Assembly (NCBI RefSeq): GCF_902806685.2
Contig: NC_048545.1
Location: forward strand, 10,341,852-10,405,851
Source: Maniola hyperantus
Lineage: Eukaryota > Arthropoda > Insecta > Lepidoptera > Nymphalidae
DNA length: 64,000 bases
Reading direction: 5' to 3'
Part shown: positions 62,286 through 64,000 of the stretch, piece after piece
How positions within the stretch are numbered: the first letter of the stretch is position 1
Layout of the letters: each line of letters starts with the position of its first letter
Position numbers and translations under genes: made by a program
Notes under the pieces: generated by a model
Told to the model about the DNA's origin: nothing
The model's input: only the letters and a program-made list of their open reading frames with translations
The model's database searches: none

Positions 62286-64000
62286 TCGAACTACTAAATC
62301 CTTTTATACTAATTCCCCCAAATCGTTTACATCTCGGCAATCGCTACATGACTGTCCGAGTCACACTGAATCTTATACCAAATCTTTTATATCCCGGCAA
62401 TCACCAAAAGACTGCCAAAATATCGCTGAATCATATCCTAAATCCTCACTGATTCCTACAAAATCGAATACAAAGCATTCCAAAGAAGATTGCTCAAATA
62501 ATACTATATCTCATTCTAATTCTTATACTAGCTCTTATACTACAAAATCCTTTAAATCTCAGTTTCCTTCAAAGGATCAACTGAGTCTTACAAAATCTAA
62601 AGTCATTCAAAATGACCCCCAAAGCAACGCAAGCAAAAGCTCATTGCCTCTTAAAGACGTCCCGATCTTCGAAACAAGCACCCTGAAAAAGTTGGTGTCC
62701 TTACCTCATGCATTTTTACAAATAGAATGTAATAAAAAACCTCTCTGTTTCTTAGTTGACACAGGCGCAAGTGTCAGCATTATTAAGCGCTCGTGTTTAC
62801 CAGCAGGGCCCCAATTGTCTCAAGAAATTATAAAACTCAAAGGCATAAACGATATTGATTCCTATAGCGAAACTTTAGGAACAGTTGTGCTTAACCTTAT
62901 TATAAACGACCACACCATTTCTTTTAAATTCCACGTCATAACTGACGCTCTGAATCTGGAATCAGACGGTATCTTAGGTACCGATTTTCTACATTTTTTC
63001 CATACTAATATCGATTATAATACTAAATCCCTTACTATCTCAAATTACACTTTACCAATTCATTATTCGAGCCCTAGATATATAATACCGGCTCGCTCCG
63101 AAGCTATTGTTGAATGCACTGTCTCAAATGACAAGTTCGAGTTACGTCATTTAAAAGACGCACTCATATTAGATCACTCTATATCCGAAGGTGTATATAT
63201 AGCAAACTGTATAGTAAGTTTGAAGCCTAATTATAAAGTCAATGTCTCTGTTTTAAATACCACTGAATCTCAAATAGAAATCCAAGACTTCAAGGTTCAT
63301 TTAACTCCTATAGACTTCTCTGAACTACGCCAAGTGTCTCAATCCCCCGAAATTGTCAACCACGTTTCTAATTCTTCATCAAATCGACTCGATCGTGTTC
63401 TAAGTCTTATAAGACACTCACATCTTAACGATGAGGAGAGAAAAGTTCTCTTAGAGTGCTGTTCTGAATACTCTGATATATTTTATCTCGAAGGAGACAC
63501 TCTAACTCATACTAACGCTATTCAACACTCTATTGACACGGGTAATAGCTCTCCTATTAATGTAAAATCTTACCGTTTTCCCGAATGTCATAAAAACGAA
63601 GTCGATTCCCAAATCCAGAAAATGCTACAACAGAAAATTATTAAACCGTCTATCTCTCCATGGAATGCTCCCGTTTGGGTGGTTCCCAAAAAAATGGACG
63701 CATCCGGGAAAAAGAAATGGCGAATAGTTATCGACTACCGCCGCCTCAATGACGTCACTGTATCCGAAGTATATCCTATTCCCTTGATCACAGATATCCT
63801 AGATCAACTAGGTCATTCCAAATATTTTAGCACACTGGACTTAGTCTCCGGTTTCCATCAAATTCCGCTGAATCCTTCAGATGCACCTAAAACTGGTTTT
63901 ACTGTAGTCAACACAAATGGTTCAACAGGCCACTACGAATTCACTAGGATGCCGTTTGGACTTAAGAACGCTCCCAGTACTTTTCAACGTCTTATGAACA
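62233..64000 (+). CDS. pol: Pol polyprotein of a Ty3/gypsy retrotransposon (partial)
   Basis: Open from the frameshift site to the window end without a stop (about 589 codons). It has no start of its own: the frame is closed by TGA at 62221-62223 and entered by -1 slippage from gag. An aspartic protease site FLVDTGASVSIIK lies at about 62749-62787, with the catalytic Asp at 62758-62760. The RT domain begins near 63540: WNAPVWVVPKK, then WRIVIDYRRLN, and YFSTLDLVSGFHQIPL with the first catalytic Asp at 63838-63840, then FTRMPFGLKNAPSTFQRLM at the edge. The domain order protease then RT is as in Ty3/gypsy. YxDD, RNase H, integrase, any envelope gene and the 3' LTR are outside. A Ser/Thr/Lys-rich linker of about 170 codons precedes the protease. 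Confidence 0.9.

Noticed and set aside
62249..62452. Small ORF between gag and pol
   Set aside because: It overlaps the pol linker in another frame, and the frameshift signal shows which frame is used.

Overview
This is animal nuclear DNA. It is AT-rich, has spliced host exons with very long introns, and is crowded with repeats of the kind found in butterflies and moths: tRNA-headed SINEs, RTE-like 3' ends with (TGA)n tails, CR1-like 3' ends and short elements ending in CTAG. I read it as one stretch of a lepidopteran genome, mostly intron. Nothing supports bacterial genes, operons or CRISPR arrays.

Host genes. Three small exons on the + strand (18718-18776, 41931-42003, 56254-56431) have good splice sites and compatible phases. 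Joined, they give an initiator Met, a hydrophobic signal peptide and the start of a CUB domain, so the gene encodes a secreted or membrane CUB protein, possibly of the suppressor-of-lurcher (SOL-1) type. The introns are about 23.2 and 14.3 kb and hold most of the window. On the - strand, downstream of the third exon, lies the terminal exon of an EF-hand protein like a myosin regulatory light chain (56827-57001). A 1396-bp tandem duplication (56391-57786 and 57787-59182) copies the end of the CUB exon and the whole EF-hand terminal exon. The copies are almost identical.

Autonomous mobile elements. At 46213-48525 (-) is a long intact ORF with a reverse transcriptase (YLDD), a CxC-H-C zinc motif and a likely restriction-like endonuclease (PD...D), followed by a short 3' UTR and a poly(A) tail. 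A decayed relative lies at 14118-14505. At 60.45-64.0 kb (+) a Ty3/gypsy-type LTR retrotransposon runs off the window. It shows a putative 5' LTR, an 18-nt tRNA-Leu-type primer binding site, gag with two CCHC knuckles, a textbook -1 frameshift signal, and pol with protease and the first part of RT.

The rest is dead or non-autonomous. It includes 3' fragments of several LINE lineages, three tRNA-derived SINE families (called SINE-A, B and C here), Helitron-like short elements (called H1 to H4), a GTTCCGTACC repeat family (called K), several foldback MITEs, nested insertions, and several pairs of old diverged non-coding repeats that I cannot name. Family labels are mine and rest on comparison between copies inside this window.
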